Part shown: positions 53,057 through 62,483 of the stretch, one piece after another
Layout of the letters: each line of letters starts with the position of its first letter
Position numbering within the stretch: position 1 is the first letter of the stretch
Origin: RFPW01 sp040401595
GTDB taxonomy: Bacteria; Pseudomonadota; Gammaproteobacteria; Burkholderiales; Burkholderiaceae_E
Assembly: GCA_040401595.1 (NCBI GenBank)
Contig: JBBAOE010000004.1
Location: forward strand, 62,001-126,000
Length of the DNA stretch: 64,000 nt
Reading direction: 5' to 3'
Made by a program: the position numbers and the translations under genes
The notes under the pieces: model-generated
The model's input: the letters and a program-made list of their open reading frames with translations, nothing else
Told to the model about the DNA's origin: nothing
Database searches by the model: none

Positions 53057-54961
53057 CTAAGCGGCAAACTGTAACTCAGCCAATCGGGCATATAAACCCC
53101 GACGCTCCACCAGTTCGTTATGCGTCCCGGTTTCGACAATGCGGCCCTGATCAAGAACGACAATCCGGTCGGCGCGCTGCACGGTGGCCAGTCGATGCGC
53201 GATGACGAGGGTGGTGCGGCCCTGCATGGCCGCTTCCAGAGCATCCTGCACGGCGCGCTCGTTTTCAGCATCCAGGCTGCTGGTGGCCTCGTCGAGCAGC
53301 AGCAGGGGTGCATTGCGAACGATCGCGCGCGCAATCGCAATGCGCTGGCGCTGTCCCCCGGAGAGGCGAACGCCACGTTCGCCCAAGGCGGTGGCATAGC
53401 CTTGCGGCAAGCGGCTGATGAACTCATGCGCCTGGGCCGCACGGGCCGCCACTTCAATCTCGGCGTCGGTCGCATCGGGTCGTCCGTAACGAATATTCTC
53501 GCGGGCATCGGCCGAGAACACGACGGGTTCCTGAGGCACCAGGGCGATCGTTGCGCGCAAGGTTTCGAGGGCCAGATCCCCAATCGCAATCCCATCGAGT
53601 CGGACCACGCCCGCGGACGGATCATAAAAACGCAGCAGTATCTTTAGCAGCGTCGATTTGCCGGCACCCGAAGGACCCACCAACGCGATGGTCTCACCCG
53701 GTGCGATCCGCAAGGACACGGCTTCCAGCGCTGGGGTCGAGGGTCGCGAGGGATAGCAAAAGGAGACCCCCTCGAATTCGACCGCAACGCCCGTCGCCTC
53801 GTCAAGGAGCGCCGCCCGCTTGGGCACCTGCGCAGGTACGGGTGTCCGATTCGGGGGGAGCTGCGCTGCGCCTGCTCTCCATGCCACGGGAGCTTGGGGC
53901 GACACGATGCTCGGGCGGGCCTGCAGCCATTCGATCAAGCGTTCAATCGCACCGGCCGCCCGCAGCAGTTCGCCCCAAACCTCCGCCAACACCGCTGCAC
54001 TCGAGGCCACCATGGCAATCAGGATGGCCGACTGGCCGAGCGTGCCGGCACCCAGTTCCCCGCGCAAGACGGCCTGCGTCCCGAGGTAGAGGCCGCCAAC
54101 GAGCGAGGCGAATACCGCAACAATGACAAAGGCCGTGAGCGCTGCACGCACCCGCGTGCGCCGGATCGCGGTCGCAAAAGCGCGTTGGGTGGCCTCGGTA
54201 AATCGGGCCGCTTCCCGCGACTCCTGACCAAACGCTTGAACGATCGAAATCGCGCCCAGGGTTTCACCGGCCATCGCCGAAACATCCGCCACCCGGTCCT
54301 GACTCGCCCGCGACAGCCGACGGACCCGTCGACCAATATAAAACGCCGGCAGCAACACGCCACCAATGACGCCCAGCACCGAGAGCGAGATCAGCGGGCT
54401 GGCCAGGATCAGCATGGTCATGCCGCCAATGAACAGCACCGCGTTGCGCAGCCCCATCGAGAGGCTAGACCCCACCACGCTTTGAACGAGGGTGGTGTCC
54501 GCAACCAAGCGCGATAACACATCGCCCGTGGCCAGCGTTTCGAAAAATAACGCGTCCTGATGCAGGAGCCTTGCATAAACCGCGTCGCGCAGATCAGCCG
54601 TCACCCGCTCCCCGAGCCACGAAACCATGTAGAAACGCGCGGACGTCAACAGACCGGTCGCGACACTGATGCCCAGCAACCAACCGAATCGTTCCCGCAG
54701 AATGCCCGGGCGTTCGGCCGGGAGCGCCGCCAGCGCGGTATCGACCAGATCGCGCAGGGCGAGTGGTATGGCCAGGGTACAAAGCGCTGCCAGACCGAGA
54801 AAGAGCAAAGCGAGTGCGACCGATCCCCAGTACGGTCGAAGAAACGGGAGCAGCGCCTGAAGCGCTGCCGGGAGTGAAGTTTTTTGCTTAATTTTGTAAT
54901 CGTTCGTTTTGTGGGAACATAAAACGCAAGGCTTCGGTGTCCATTTCCGCTTTGAAGACAT
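53057..54961 (-). CDS. MsbA-like ABC exporter (fused permease-ATPase)
   Basis: A half-size exporter with six membrane helices: LALLFLGLAALCTLAIPLAL first, AVLFIGGMTMLILASPLI and LSVLGVIGGVLLPAFYIG in the middle. The ATPase domain has Walker A GPSGAGKST, signature VRLSGGQRQRIAIARAI and Walker B LLLLDEATSSLD. The intracellular loop VADVSAMAGETLGAISIVQAF is typical of lipid A/multidrug exporters. The start is unclear. The only nearby ATG (54961) overlaps the GST gene by 74 bp. An ATT at 54892 overlaps that gene's TAA and would give 611 residues, a normal length. No substrate can be assigned. Confidence 0.88.
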   Translation of the reverse strand: MSSKRKWTPKPCVLCSHKTNDYKIKQKTSLPAALQALLPFLRPYWGSVALALLFLGLAALCTLAIPLALRDLVDTALAALPAERPGILRERFGWLLGISVATGLLTSARFYMVSWLGERVTADLRDAVYARLLHQDALFFETLATGDVLSRLVADTTLVQSVVGSSLSMGLRNAVLFIGGMTMLILASPLISLSVLGVIGGVLLPAFYIGRRVRRLSRASQDRVADVSAMAGETLGAISIVQAFGQESREAARFTEATQRAFATAIRRTRVRAALTAFVIVAVFASLVGGLYLGTQAVLRGELGAGTLGQSAILIAMVASSAAVLAEVWGELLRAAGAIERLIEWLQARPSIVSPQAPVAWRAGAAQLPPNRTPVPAQVPKRAALLDEATGVAVEFEGVSFCYPSRPSTPALEAVSLRIAPGETIALVGPSGAGKSTLLKILLRFYDPSAGVVRLDGIAIGDLALETLRATIALVPQEPVVFSADARENIRYGRPDATDAEIEVAARAAQAHEFISRLPQGYATALGERGVRLSGGQRQRIAIARAIVRNAPLLLLDEATSSLDAENERAVQDALEAAMQGRTTLVIAHRLATVQRADRIVVLDQGRIVETGTHNELVERRGLYARLAELQFAA

Positions 54962-55580
54962 GGCGCGCGCGCAAGCGCTCGACCGCCTGCGCCGCTGGTC
55001 GGGCACTGATGGTGTCAAGCAGCCGCTTGATTCTCGGATAGCGGACCCAGGTGTCATCGGTGCCCAGGACAAACGGCAGCATTCGCGCCCAGCCCCAAAA
55101 CGCCATGTCGACGATCGAGTATTCATCGCCGAGCAAAAAGCTGCGCCCATTCAGGCGCTGCTCAAGAAGATTCCAATGTCGATGCGCCTCAAAATCGTAA
55201 CGATTCAGGGCATACGCTTTCGGTTCTGGCGCAAAATGGCGAAAGTGCACGGACTGCCCCGAATAGGGACCGATTCCGGACGCGATAAACATCAGCCAGG
55301 AGAGCATCTCCGCGCGCGCCGCACCTGCCGTGGGTGGGGGCACAAAACGCTGTTCCCGATCGGCTAGAAACAGCAGGATCGCGTTGCTGTCGAACAGGGT
55401 GATGTCGCCATCGATGAGCGCCGGTACTTTGGCATTCGGGTTGATGGCGAGAAAGGTATCGGTGAACTGTTCGCCCCGACGGGTGTCGATTGGCACCGCC
55501 TCATACGGCCCGCCCAGTTCTTCCAGCAGCAATGCGACCTTCATCGGATTGGGCGCGTTGTTGTAAAGAAATTTCATCAT
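54888..55580 (-). CDS. Glutathione S-transferase family protein
   Basis: The 230-residue product starts MMKFLYNNAPNPMKVALLLEEL with GGAG 9 nt upstream. It has the thioredoxin-like N-terminal domain (INPNAKVPALIDGDITLFDSNAIL, with the cis-Pro VPAL and glutathione-contact D/S) and an all-helical C-terminal domain (YSIVDMAFWGWARML). It is closest in layout to YfcG/Ure2-like GSTs (inference). No catalytic Cys is evident; an N-terminal Tyr/Asn could act. It lies between the aldo/keto reductase and the ABC exporter on the same strand. Confidence 0.85.
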   Translation of the reverse strand: MMKFLYNNAPNPMKVALLLEELGGPYEAVPIDTRRGEQFTDTFLAINPNAKVPALIDGDITLFDSNAILLFLADREQRFVPPPTAGAARAEMLSWLMFIASGIGPYSGQSVHFRHFAPEPKAYALNRYDFEAHRHWNLLEQRLNGRSFLLGDEYSIVDMAFWGWARMLPFVLGTDDTWVRYPRIKRLLDTISARPAAQAVERLRARHVFKAEMDTEALRFMFPQNERLQN

Positions 55581-55604
55581 CGTGGTGCGCTCCAAAAGAA
55601 CCGC

Positions 55605-56657
55605 TCAGGGCGCCGGATTCGGCATGCGTTTGTGGATGGCCTCGATCTCATGGACCAGGTCGGCGGGTAGCACCAGATCGATGCTCGCGATGTTCGCGTG
55701 CAACTGCTCCAGCGTGGTCGCGCCAATGATGTTCGCTGTGAGAAACGGGCGGGTATTGACGTAAGCGAGCGCGCCTTGCGCGGGATCGATCCCGTAGCGG
55801 CGAAACAGTGCGACATATTCGTTGACGGCGGCCTCGGTCGACGGTTGGTTGTACCGCGTGAACCGCTCAAACAAGGTAATCCGGGCGCCGGGCGGACGCG
55901 CACCCCCCGCATATTTTCCGCTCAGCCAACCAAACGCCAGCGGCGAATAGGCGAGCAATCCCACCTGGTCGCGCAGTGCGAATTCGGCCAGCCCGATCTC
56001 GAAAATCCGGTTGACCAGGCTGTAGGGATTCTGAATCGAAACGATCCGGGGCAACCCGGCGGTCTGTGCCGCATTCAAAAACCGCGCAACCCCCCACGGC
56101 GTCTCATTGGAGACCCCAATGTGCAGGATTTTGCCCGCCTGGATCAACTGGTCGAGCGCGGTCAGCGTCTCTTCAATCGCAACCGTGTCTTCGCCTTCTA
56201 CGTGCTCATAGCCCATCTGGCCAAAGCAATTGGTGCTGCGGTCTGGCCAGTGCAACTGGTACAGGTCGATATGATCGGTCTGCAACCGACGCAAGCTGTC
56301 ATGGACGGCTTCGGTCAGATTCGTCGCATTGAATGCGAGGCGACCATCGCGGATATGCGAGGGTCGGGTTGCCGTTCGGCTGGGACCCGCGGCTTTCGTG
56401 GCCAGAACGATCTGATCACGCCGCGACGGTTGTTGCGCGAGCCAGGTACCGATATAGGTTTCGGTGCGGCCAGCGGTCGCGGGTTTCGGCGGGACGGGAT
56501 ACATCTCGGCCGTGTCAATGAAATTGACACCGGCCGCGAGCGCCGCGTCGAGCTGCGCATGGGCCTCGGCCTCGGTGTTCTGCTGGCCCCAGGTCATGGT
56601 TCCCAATGCAATCTGGCTGACGAGCGGACCCTGGGGTCCAAGCGAGCGGAACTTCAT
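55605..56657 (-). CDS. NADP-dependent aldo/keto reductase (Tas-like)
   Basis: From ATG 56657 (GGAGAGAAG upstream) the 350-residue product begins MKFRSLGPQGPLVSQIALGTMTWG. It has the catalytic tetrad Asp/Tyr in FIDTAEMYPVPP, Lys in VLATKAAG and His in LYQLHWPDRSTN. The long loop after the Tyr and the GIDPAQGALAYVNTRPFLT ending resemble E. coli Tas. The substrate is unknown. It is followed 24 bp later by the GST gene. Confidence 0.9.
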   Translation of the reverse strand: MKFRSLGPQGPLVSQIALGTMTWGQQNTEAEAHAQLDAALAAGVNFIDTAEMYPVPPKPATAGRTETYIGTWLAQQPSRRDQIVLATKAAGPSRTATRPSHIRDGRLAFNATNLTEAVHDSLRRLQTDHIDLYQLHWPDRSTNCFGQMGYEHVEGEDTVAIEETLTALDQLIQAGKILHIGVSNETPWGVARFLNAAQTAGLPRIVSIQNPYSLVNRIFEIGLAEFALRDQVGLLAYSPLAFGWLSGKYAGGARPPGARITLFERFTRYNQPSTEAAVNEYVALFRRYGIDPAQGALAYVNTRPFLTANIIGATTLEQLHANIASIDLVLPADLVHEIEAIHKRMPNPAP

Positions 56658-56700
56658 CGACTTCTCTCCATGGCTGCGGCTGGCAGCATACACGCAGGTC

Positions 56701-58323
56701 TCAAGGACGGGTTTGGGGCTCTAAGGGCTGCGCAATCATGCGCTGGACCCGGGGCGGCGATTCCCCCACATGGAACGCGTGCTTTTCAGCGCGTAACTGT
56801 AGATCCGCCTCGGTCAGTCGCTCATGCTGGCGCAGATGTCCCACCCAGGACTCGTCGAGAAACCATTCGACAAAGCGGCCCGCATCGGCAGAATCCCGAA
56901 ACAGCTCCCAGGACAAGGCACCGTTGCGCAACCGGTGGCGCCGACTTTCGCGCATCAAACGGACAAAGGCATCGACGCGTGCCGGATCGATTTGGTACTC
57001 GATCGTCACCATCACCGGGCCCCGGTCCGTATCCGTCGTCAGGGCCATCTCGGGTGCCTGCCAATCGCGCGCAGGTTCAAGGTCGGCGCTTGGTCGATCC
57101 CGCAAGGCAAATCGTCGGCGTGACAGGGCGAGAGTCAACAGGCTCATCAGGGCCGCCGCAACGAGCGCAGTGCGCAAATCGGTCCATTCGGCGACTTTTC
57201 CCCAGAGGGCCGCACCGAGCGCGCTCCCACCCATCATCGACATCTGGAAAATCGCCATGCCACGCGCCCGAATCCAATCGGGCAAACCCATCTGGGCGGC
57301 GACCGTCATGGTGTTAGCGGCACCAATCCAGCCGATGCCAGCAACCAGCATGGCGGGCGCAGCGACCCAGATGGTGGGCGCCATGGCCACCACCAGCGCC
57401 GCACCAATATTGAGCAGGGTGGCCCGCACGATGAGTTGTTCGCGCGCAAGTCCATCGCGAAAACGCGGCAGCAACACGACGCCCAAAATGGCCCCCAGAC
57501 CCATCAGCGCCAATAACAAGGTATAGGTCGCAGCATCGCCCCCAGGCAGACTGCGGGCGAGCAAGGGCAGGAGCGCCAACTGGGGCACGGCGTTGAGGAA
57601 AAAGAGGGCCGCCCGCCACATGGCGGCCTGCAGAGGCGGGGACTGCTGGACATATTGCAATCCAACTCGGATCGCGCCAAAAAACCGTTCCGCAGGTAAC
57701 GCTCGGGTCGACACTTCGCGGCGCCAACTCAAGATCGCCACCGTGGCCGCCAACGAGAGCAAGGCGTTCAGCAGAAACACCGCTGGCGCACCGAGGCTCG
57801 CGATCAGGGTGCCGGCGAGTACTGGCCCGAGAATTCGGGACACATTCATCGAAATGCCGTTCAGTGCAAGAGCGGCCGGCAAATCGCGACGCGGAACGAT
57901 CTCCGGGATGATGGCGGCAAACACCGGCCAGCGCAGCGCCAGGCCAATTCCGTGCAGGAAGGTCAGCGCCAGCAACCAGTTGGCATCCAGGACGCCGGTC
58001 AGGGAAGCCACTGCGAGCATCATCCCAACGATGACGACCCAGAGCTGGGTCGCAGCGAACCAGAGGCGTCGATCCAGAATATCGGCCAATGCACCGCTTG
58101 GCACGCCCAGCAGAAACACCGGCAAAGTCGACGCCGCCTGCACCAGCGCAACCGGCAAGGGAGAGGTGGTGAGACTGGTCATCAACCAGCCGGCGGCCAC
58201 ATCATTGGCCCACATGACCGTGTTCGCGACCATCCAGACCAGCCAAAGGCGTCGAAAAACGGGCCCAGCCAGTGGCTCAAACGCCTCTGACCAATTGGCC
58301 TCGCCTGGCTTTGCGTTCGCCAT
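56701..58323 (-). CDS. MFS transporter with C-terminal monooxygenase-like (ABM) domain
   Basis: The first 400 or so residues are a 12-span major facilitator of the MFS_3/DUF894-like group (RLWLVWMVANTVMWANDVAAGWLMT; GVPSGALADILDRRLWF with the loop 2-3 motif). Residues from about 430 to 525 form a soluble alpha/beta domain like antibiotic-biosynthesis monooxygenases: VMVTIEYQIDPARVDAFV, GALSWELFRDSADAGRFVEWF, HLRQHERLTEADLQL. The ATG at 58323 is used; a TTG immediately before it is possible. This fusion is seen in proteobacterial proteins of unknown substrate. Confidence 0.85.
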   Translation of the reverse strand: MANAKPGEANWSEAFEPLAGPVFRRLWLVWMVANTVMWANDVAAGWLMTSLTTSPLPVALVQAASTLPVFLLGVPSGALADILDRRLWFAATQLWVVIVGMMLAVASLTGVLDANWLLALTFLHGIGLALRWPVFAAIIPEIVPRRDLPAALALNGISMNVSRILGPVLAGTLIASLGAPAVFLLNALLSLAATVAILSWRREVSTRALPAERFFGAIRVGLQYVQQSPPLQAAMWRAALFFLNAVPQLALLPLLARSLPGGDAATYTLLLALMGLGAILGVVLLPRFRDGLAREQLIVRATLLNIGAALVVAMAPTIWVAAPAMLVAGIGWIGAANTMTVAAQMGLPDWIRARGMAIFQMSMMGGSALGAALWGKVAEWTDLRTALVAAALMSLLTLALSRRRFALRDRPSADLEPARDWQAPEMALTTDTDRGPVMVTIEYQIDPARVDAFVRLMRESRRHRLRNGALSWELFRDSADAGRFVEWFLDESWVGHLRQHERLTEADLQLRAEKHAFHVGESPPRVQRMIAQPLEPQTRP

Positions 58324-58354
58324 CAATATGCGAAATAACCGTCAGATCCCCTGT

Positions 58355-61036
58355 TCAAACGTCAATATTTCGTGCAATGAGCGCGTTGCTTTCGATGAAT
58401 GCTCGCCTCGGTTCGACTTCATCGCCCATGAGGGTAGTGAAAATCTGATCCGCACCAATCGCGTCGTCGATCCGGACCTGTAGTAGGCGCCGTACGCTCG
58501 CGTCCATGGTCGTCTCCCAGAGTTGTGCGGGATTCATTTCCCCCAAGCCCTTGTAGCGCTGACGACTGACCCCGCGTTCCGCTTCGGACAGCAGCCAGCG
58601 CATCGCGTCCCGAAAGTCGGTGATCGAATGACTGCGCTTATCCCCAACGGTCCGATCGGCCAGGGTGCGCTCGCGCGGAAGTTCATTGGTCAAGACACTG
58701 CCCGGGGTCCCGGGTTCCATCAACGACCCCTGGACTTCGTCAAGCGCTTCCGCATCGGCGTCCAGTTCCACCCCAAGGCTGTCGAGGCTGGCGTTGGCTG
58801 CAGTCACACCCGGGCCGCTGGCCACACCGCGCGGCCGACGCTCGCGGCCACGGCGGACTTCAGCGCCTTCGCGCACCAGGTCGGCCACTAGGCGCGAGCA
58901 ATCTGCGAGCGAGTGGTAATCGGCCGAAGCCACAAAATCGGCGTCAATGACACTGACCTTGACATTCCCATGGACTCGGCGGGCGACTCGCAGAGCCCAT
59001 TTTTCCTGCCGGTCGTCAAATTGCGCCTGAACAAGCGGTGCATTCATCTGCGCAACCACGGGCAAGCCCCGGGCAAGCGCCGATTGCAGCCGAGCGGCAC
59101 TGGACTGCGCCTGTTCCTGATCGGCCAGATTCAGTTCGCAGCCATCCATGATGGCACTCAGCGCTTCCGAATCCAGAATCATCGACAGTCGATCCACAAC
59201 CGCCTGCGCGAGCAAAAACCGCCGGGCCAGTTCCCCCAGCGCATCCCCCTGAATCGGTGTTGCACCGGCGTGGGGAATCAGCTCTGCACCCTCGAGTGCG
59301 AGCATCAACATATGTTGATTGAGCTCATGGTCGTCTTTGAGATAGCGCTCGTCCCGGCCATGTTTCACTTTGTACAGCGGCGGTTGCGCAATATAGACGT
59401 GCCCGCGTTCAATCAGCTCGGGCATTTGCCGGTAAAAAAACGTTAGCAACAGCGTGCGAATATGACTGCCGTCCACATCGGCATCGGTCATGATGATGAT
59501 GCGGTGGTATCGCAGCTTATCGAGTGAATAATCCTCAGCGCCGATCCCAGTGCCCAGTGCCGTAATCAGCGTTGCAATTTCAGCGCTCGCAAGCAGCTTG
59601 TCAAAACGCGCTTTTTCAACATTCAGAATCTTGCCTTTGAGGGGGAGGATCGCCTGAAACTTCCGATCGCGACCCTGTTTCGCCGACCCACCTGCACTGT
59701 CACCCTCGACGATGAACAGTTCGGCGCGCGCCGGATCGCGTTCCTGACAATCGGCCAGCTTGCCTGGCAGACCCAAGCCGTCCAACAGTCCTTTGCGACG
59801 CGTCATTTCCCGAGCGCGTCGCGCCGCCTCGCGGGCGCGGGCGGCATCCACAATCTTGCCGCAGATAATCTTCGCATCCGCCGGACGCTCTTCAAGATAT
59901 TGCTCGAGCGCGCGTCCGACCAGTTCTTCGACCGGTGCGCGAACCTCGCTCGAGACCAGCTTTTCCTTGGTCTGACTGGAAAACTTAGGCTCCGGAACTT
60001 TTACACTCAACACACACGCCAAGCCTTCGCGCATGTCATCGCCCGTGGTTTCCACCTTGGCCTTGCGGGCAAATTCATGATCCGCAATATATTTATTCAT
60101 CACGCGCGTCATCGCAGCGCGTAATCCCGTCAAATGGGTGCCGCCATCGCGTTGCGGAATATTATTGGTGAAACATAGGACTTGTTCCCCATAGCCGTCA
60201 TTCCATTGCATCGCGACTTCAACCGAGATTCCCTCTCGGCTGGCCTCAGCATAGAAGGTCGTCGGATGAATAATGGACTTATTCTTATTGATATATTCAA
60301 CAAATCCTTTGACACCCCCGGAAAAAGCAAAATTTTCTTCTTTTCCGGTCCTTTGATCGAGTAATCGGATCCGAACTCCGTTATTTAGAAAAGAGAGTTC
60401 CCGAATGCGCTTTGCGAGTACATCATAATGAAACTCGACGAGTCCAAAAATTTCAACATCGGCTAGAAAATGAACTTCCGTTCCTTTTTTATCACTCTGT
60501 CCAGTACACCGGATTGGTGACACTTGAACCTCGGTCCCATCGGGACCGATTTGATTTTCAAGCAGGCGATTGACAACCACACCGCGCTCGAATTCCATCT
60601 GATGAACTCGACCATCGCGGCGAATTGTCAGCCTCAGCCATTGGGACAGTCCATTGACACAAGACACCCCAACGCCGTGTAACCCACCTGAAACTTTATA
60701 ACTGTTTTGGTCAAACTTTCCGCCAGCGTGAAGCTCGGTCATGACAATTTCGGCGGCACTTCTAGGGGGCTCATGCCGATCATCAAATTTCACGCCGGTC
60801 GGTATTCCTCGGCCATTATCAATCACACTGATTGAATTATCCGTATGAATCGTGACAGTAATATCGTCACAATGGCCAGCCAATGCCTCATCGATCGAAT
60901 TGTCCAGCACTTCGAAAACCAGATGGTGTAATCCAGTGCCGTCGGATGTATCACCGATATACATTCCCGGTCGCTTTCGAACCGCTTCCAGGCCTTCGAG
61001 AATCTGAATCGATGAAGCTGAGTAATCCTGAGTCAT
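58355..61036 (-). CDS. gyrB: DNA gyrase subunit B with extra insert
   Basis: GyrB is the ATPase subunit of gyrase. It has the GHKL ATPase (MTQDYSASSIQILEGLEAVRKR; DNGRGIP; SGGLHGVGVSCVN), a transducer domain, the TOPRIM domain with VEGDSAGGSAKQGRDRKFQ near residue 441 and TDADVDGSHI, and the C-terminal RYKGLGEMNPAQLWETTMD...LMGDEVEPRRAFIE. At 893 residues it is well above the usual 800-825, owing mainly to a polar insert of about 69 residues (731-799) before the C-terminal motif. The first third uses more AT-rich codons than the rest. Confidence 0.97.
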   Translation of the reverse strand: MTQDYSASSIQILEGLEAVRKRPGMYIGDTSDGTGLHHLVFEVLDNSIDEALAGHCDDITVTIHTDNSISVIDNGRGIPTGVKFDDRHEPPRSAAEIVMTELHAGGKFDQNSYKVSGGLHGVGVSCVNGLSQWLRLTIRRDGRVHQMEFERGVVVNRLLENQIGPDGTEVQVSPIRCTGQSDKKGTEVHFLADVEIFGLVEFHYDVLAKRIRELSFLNNGVRIRLLDQRTGKEENFAFSGGVKGFVEYINKNKSIIHPTTFYAEASREGISVEVAMQWNDGYGEQVLCFTNNIPQRDGGTHLTGLRAAMTRVMNKYIADHEFARKAKVETTGDDMREGLACVLSVKVPEPKFSSQTKEKLVSSEVRAPVEELVGRALEQYLEERPADAKIICGKIVDAARAREAARRAREMTRRKGLLDGLGLPGKLADCQERDPARAELFIVEGDSAGGSAKQGRDRKFQAILPLKGKILNVEKARFDKLLASAEIATLITALGTGIGAEDYSLDKLRYHRIIIMTDADVDGSHIRTLLLTFFYRQMPELIERGHVYIAQPPLYKVKHGRDERYLKDDHELNQHMLMLALEGAELIPHAGATPIQGDALGELARRFLLAQAVVDRLSMILDSEALSAIMDGCELNLADQEQAQSSAARLQSALARGLPVVAQMNAPLVQAQFDDRQEKWALRVARRVHGNVKVSVIDADFVASADYHSLADCSRLVADLVREGAEVRRGRERRPRGVASGPGVTAANASLDSLGVELDADAEALDEVQGSLMEPGTPGSVLTNELPRERTLADRTVGDKRSHSITDFRDAMRWLLSEAERGVSRQRYKGLGEMNPAQLWETTMDASVRRLLQVRIDDAIGADQIFTTLMGDEVEPRRAFIESNALIARNIDV
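58640..58846 (-). other. GyrB-specific insert (residues about 731-799)
   Basis: Between EGAEVRRG and KRSHSITDFRDAM, which are directly adjacent in related GyrB, lies an acidic, low-structure stretch (LDSLGVELDADAEALDEVQ; TNELPRERTLADR). It is in frame and uses the local high-GC codon style. Confidence 0.7.
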
Positions 61037-61088
61037 GTCGGCTATTTCTTAGTAGAAGGAATCGGTCGTCGAATGCAATCCGTCAAAT

Positions 61089-62237
61089 CTAGATTCGAAC
61101 GGGCATGACTACATATTGAAATCCGTCGAGCCCGGGCACCGTTAGCAGTGCACTTGACCCCGAATCACCAAAATGAAGCAGAATCTGTTCGGACTTCAAA
61201 TTATTCAGGCAATCCAGTAAATAAGAAACATTGAACCCGACATCAAGCCCCTCGCCATCGTATTCAATGTCTAACTCATCGGTTGCCTCTTCCTGTTCCG
61301 CATTTTGCGCCTGGATGCGAAGGACACTTGGGCTGAGCCGAAAATGAACGGCCCGGAACTTTTCACCCGTGAGAATGGCTACCCGCGTCAACGCCCGGGT
61401 AAACGCATCACGCCCGACCGTGACGAGCTTCTGGTGATTTTGCGGAATCACTCGCCGCCAATCCGGGAACTTGCCTTCGACCAGTTTGGTCACCAGTTCA
61501 ATCTCAGCTTGTTTATCATCGACGAATCGAAAGCGGGCCTGATTCGGCGTGACTTCGATCACGACAGGCTCTTCGCTGTCGGCCAGTAAGCGTTGCAGCT
61601 CCATCACCGCCTTGCGCGGGATGATGACCTCGGTCGGCGCTTGCTCGGAGTCGAGTGACTCGCAGGTCGTGCTGGCGACGGCGAGGCGGTGCGCATCGGT
61701 GGCGACCGCCGTCAGGGTTTGCCCGCTGACAACGAACAACAAGCCGTTGAGATAAAAACGGATGTCTTGTTGCGCCATGGCGTAGAACACCTGGCTGAAC
61801 AGGTTTTTCAGCGTCCCTTGCGGCACGGTGAAGCGCACCATACCGGCTTCTACCAGCGTTGCGGTTGGGAAAGCCTCGGCGCCTAGGGTTTGCAAGGTGA
61901 ACCGGCTCTTGCCCGCAGCCACCGTCAACTTGCGACTCGCGTTGGTGACGGTGACCATCCCATCATCGGGCATGGAGCGCAGGATATCGAGCAATTTTCG
62001 CGCTGCAACCGTGGTCGTTGCATCCGCTGGATTGGCCTCGGCTACGGTTGCGCTCGCCAACTGCGCGGTCGTACGGATTTGAATTTCACTGTCGCTCCCG
62101 GTCAGTGACACGGCAGAGCCTTCGCGCCGGATCAAGACGTTGGCGAGGATCGGTTGTGTGTGCCGCCGTTCGACGATACCTGCCACGATCTGGAGTGGAC
62201 GCAGGATCGCGTCACGGTTTGCCTTGATCAACTGCAT
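61089..62237 (-). CDS. dnaN: DNA polymerase III beta subunit (sliding clamp)
   Basis: The 382-residue product starts MQLIKANRDAILRPLQIVAGIVERRHT and shows the three-domain clamp pattern: PILANVLIRR, MAQQDIRFYLNGLLFVV, LAVASTTCESL and the C-terminal YLLDCLNNLKSEQILLHFGDSGS / YVVMPVRI, which forms the hydrophobic pocket. It is slightly longer than the family norm because of a loop near residues 65-80 (AEANPADATTT). It lies between dnaA and gyrB. Confidence 0.96.
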   Translation of the reverse strand: MQLIKANRDAILRPLQIVAGIVERRHTQPILANVLIRREGSAVSLTGSDSEIQIRTTAQLASATVAEANPADATTTVAARKLLDILRSMPDDGMVTVTNASRKLTVAAGKSRFTLQTLGAEAFPTATLVEAGMVRFTVPQGTLKNLFSQVFYAMAQQDIRFYLNGLLFVVSGQTLTAVATDAHRLAVASTTCESLDSEQAPTEVIIPRKAVMELQRLLADSEEPVVIEVTPNQARFRFVDDKQAEIELVTKLVEGKFPDWRRVIPQNHQKLVTVGRDAFTRALTRVAILTGEKFRAVHFRLSPSVLRIQAQNAEQEEATDELDIEYDGEGLDVGFNVSYLLDCLNNLKSEQILLHFGDSGSSALLTVPGLDGFQYVVMPVRI

Positions 62238-62356
62238 GATGTTCTTAAACTCTTATTGATGGTTTTAAAAGAGTAGTAGTAGGTAATAAGGGAGCCAACT
62301 TATGCTTGGATCCCCTGGCGATGGCGCCACACCGTCGTTTTGACCGATTTAAACCC

Positions 62357-62444
62357 TGTGGACAGGGTGCGTTGCAACCATGGGAGGTTGTGGATAACCT
62401 GGCGACCATCGTCGACTCGATCGGGTGAAGTCAAGTTATCCACA
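62357..62444. promoter_or_regulatory. DnaA boxes between dnaN and dnaA
   Basis: Two exact 9-mers, TGTGGATAA (62389-62397, minus-strand TTATCCACA) and TTATCCACA (62436-62444), lie in opposite orientation 38 bp apart. A degenerate third, TGTGGACAG, is at 62357-62365. The spacer region is not markedly AT-rich, so this may be an autoregulatory or secondary cluster. The main origin could lie upstream of dnaA, outside the window. Confidence 0.75.
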
Positions 62445-62450
62445 CGCTTG

Positions 62451-62483
62451 TTCACCGTTTATTCACTGTTTGTTCACCGTTCA
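62451..62483. repeat. Three 11-bp tandem repeats next to the dnaA stop
   Basis: ttcaccgttta, ttcactgtttg and ttcaccgttca occupy 62451-62461, 62462-62472 and 62473-62483, ending exactly at the dnaA stop codon. Close to one helical turn per unit, they sit beside the DnaA boxes. Confidence 0.85.
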
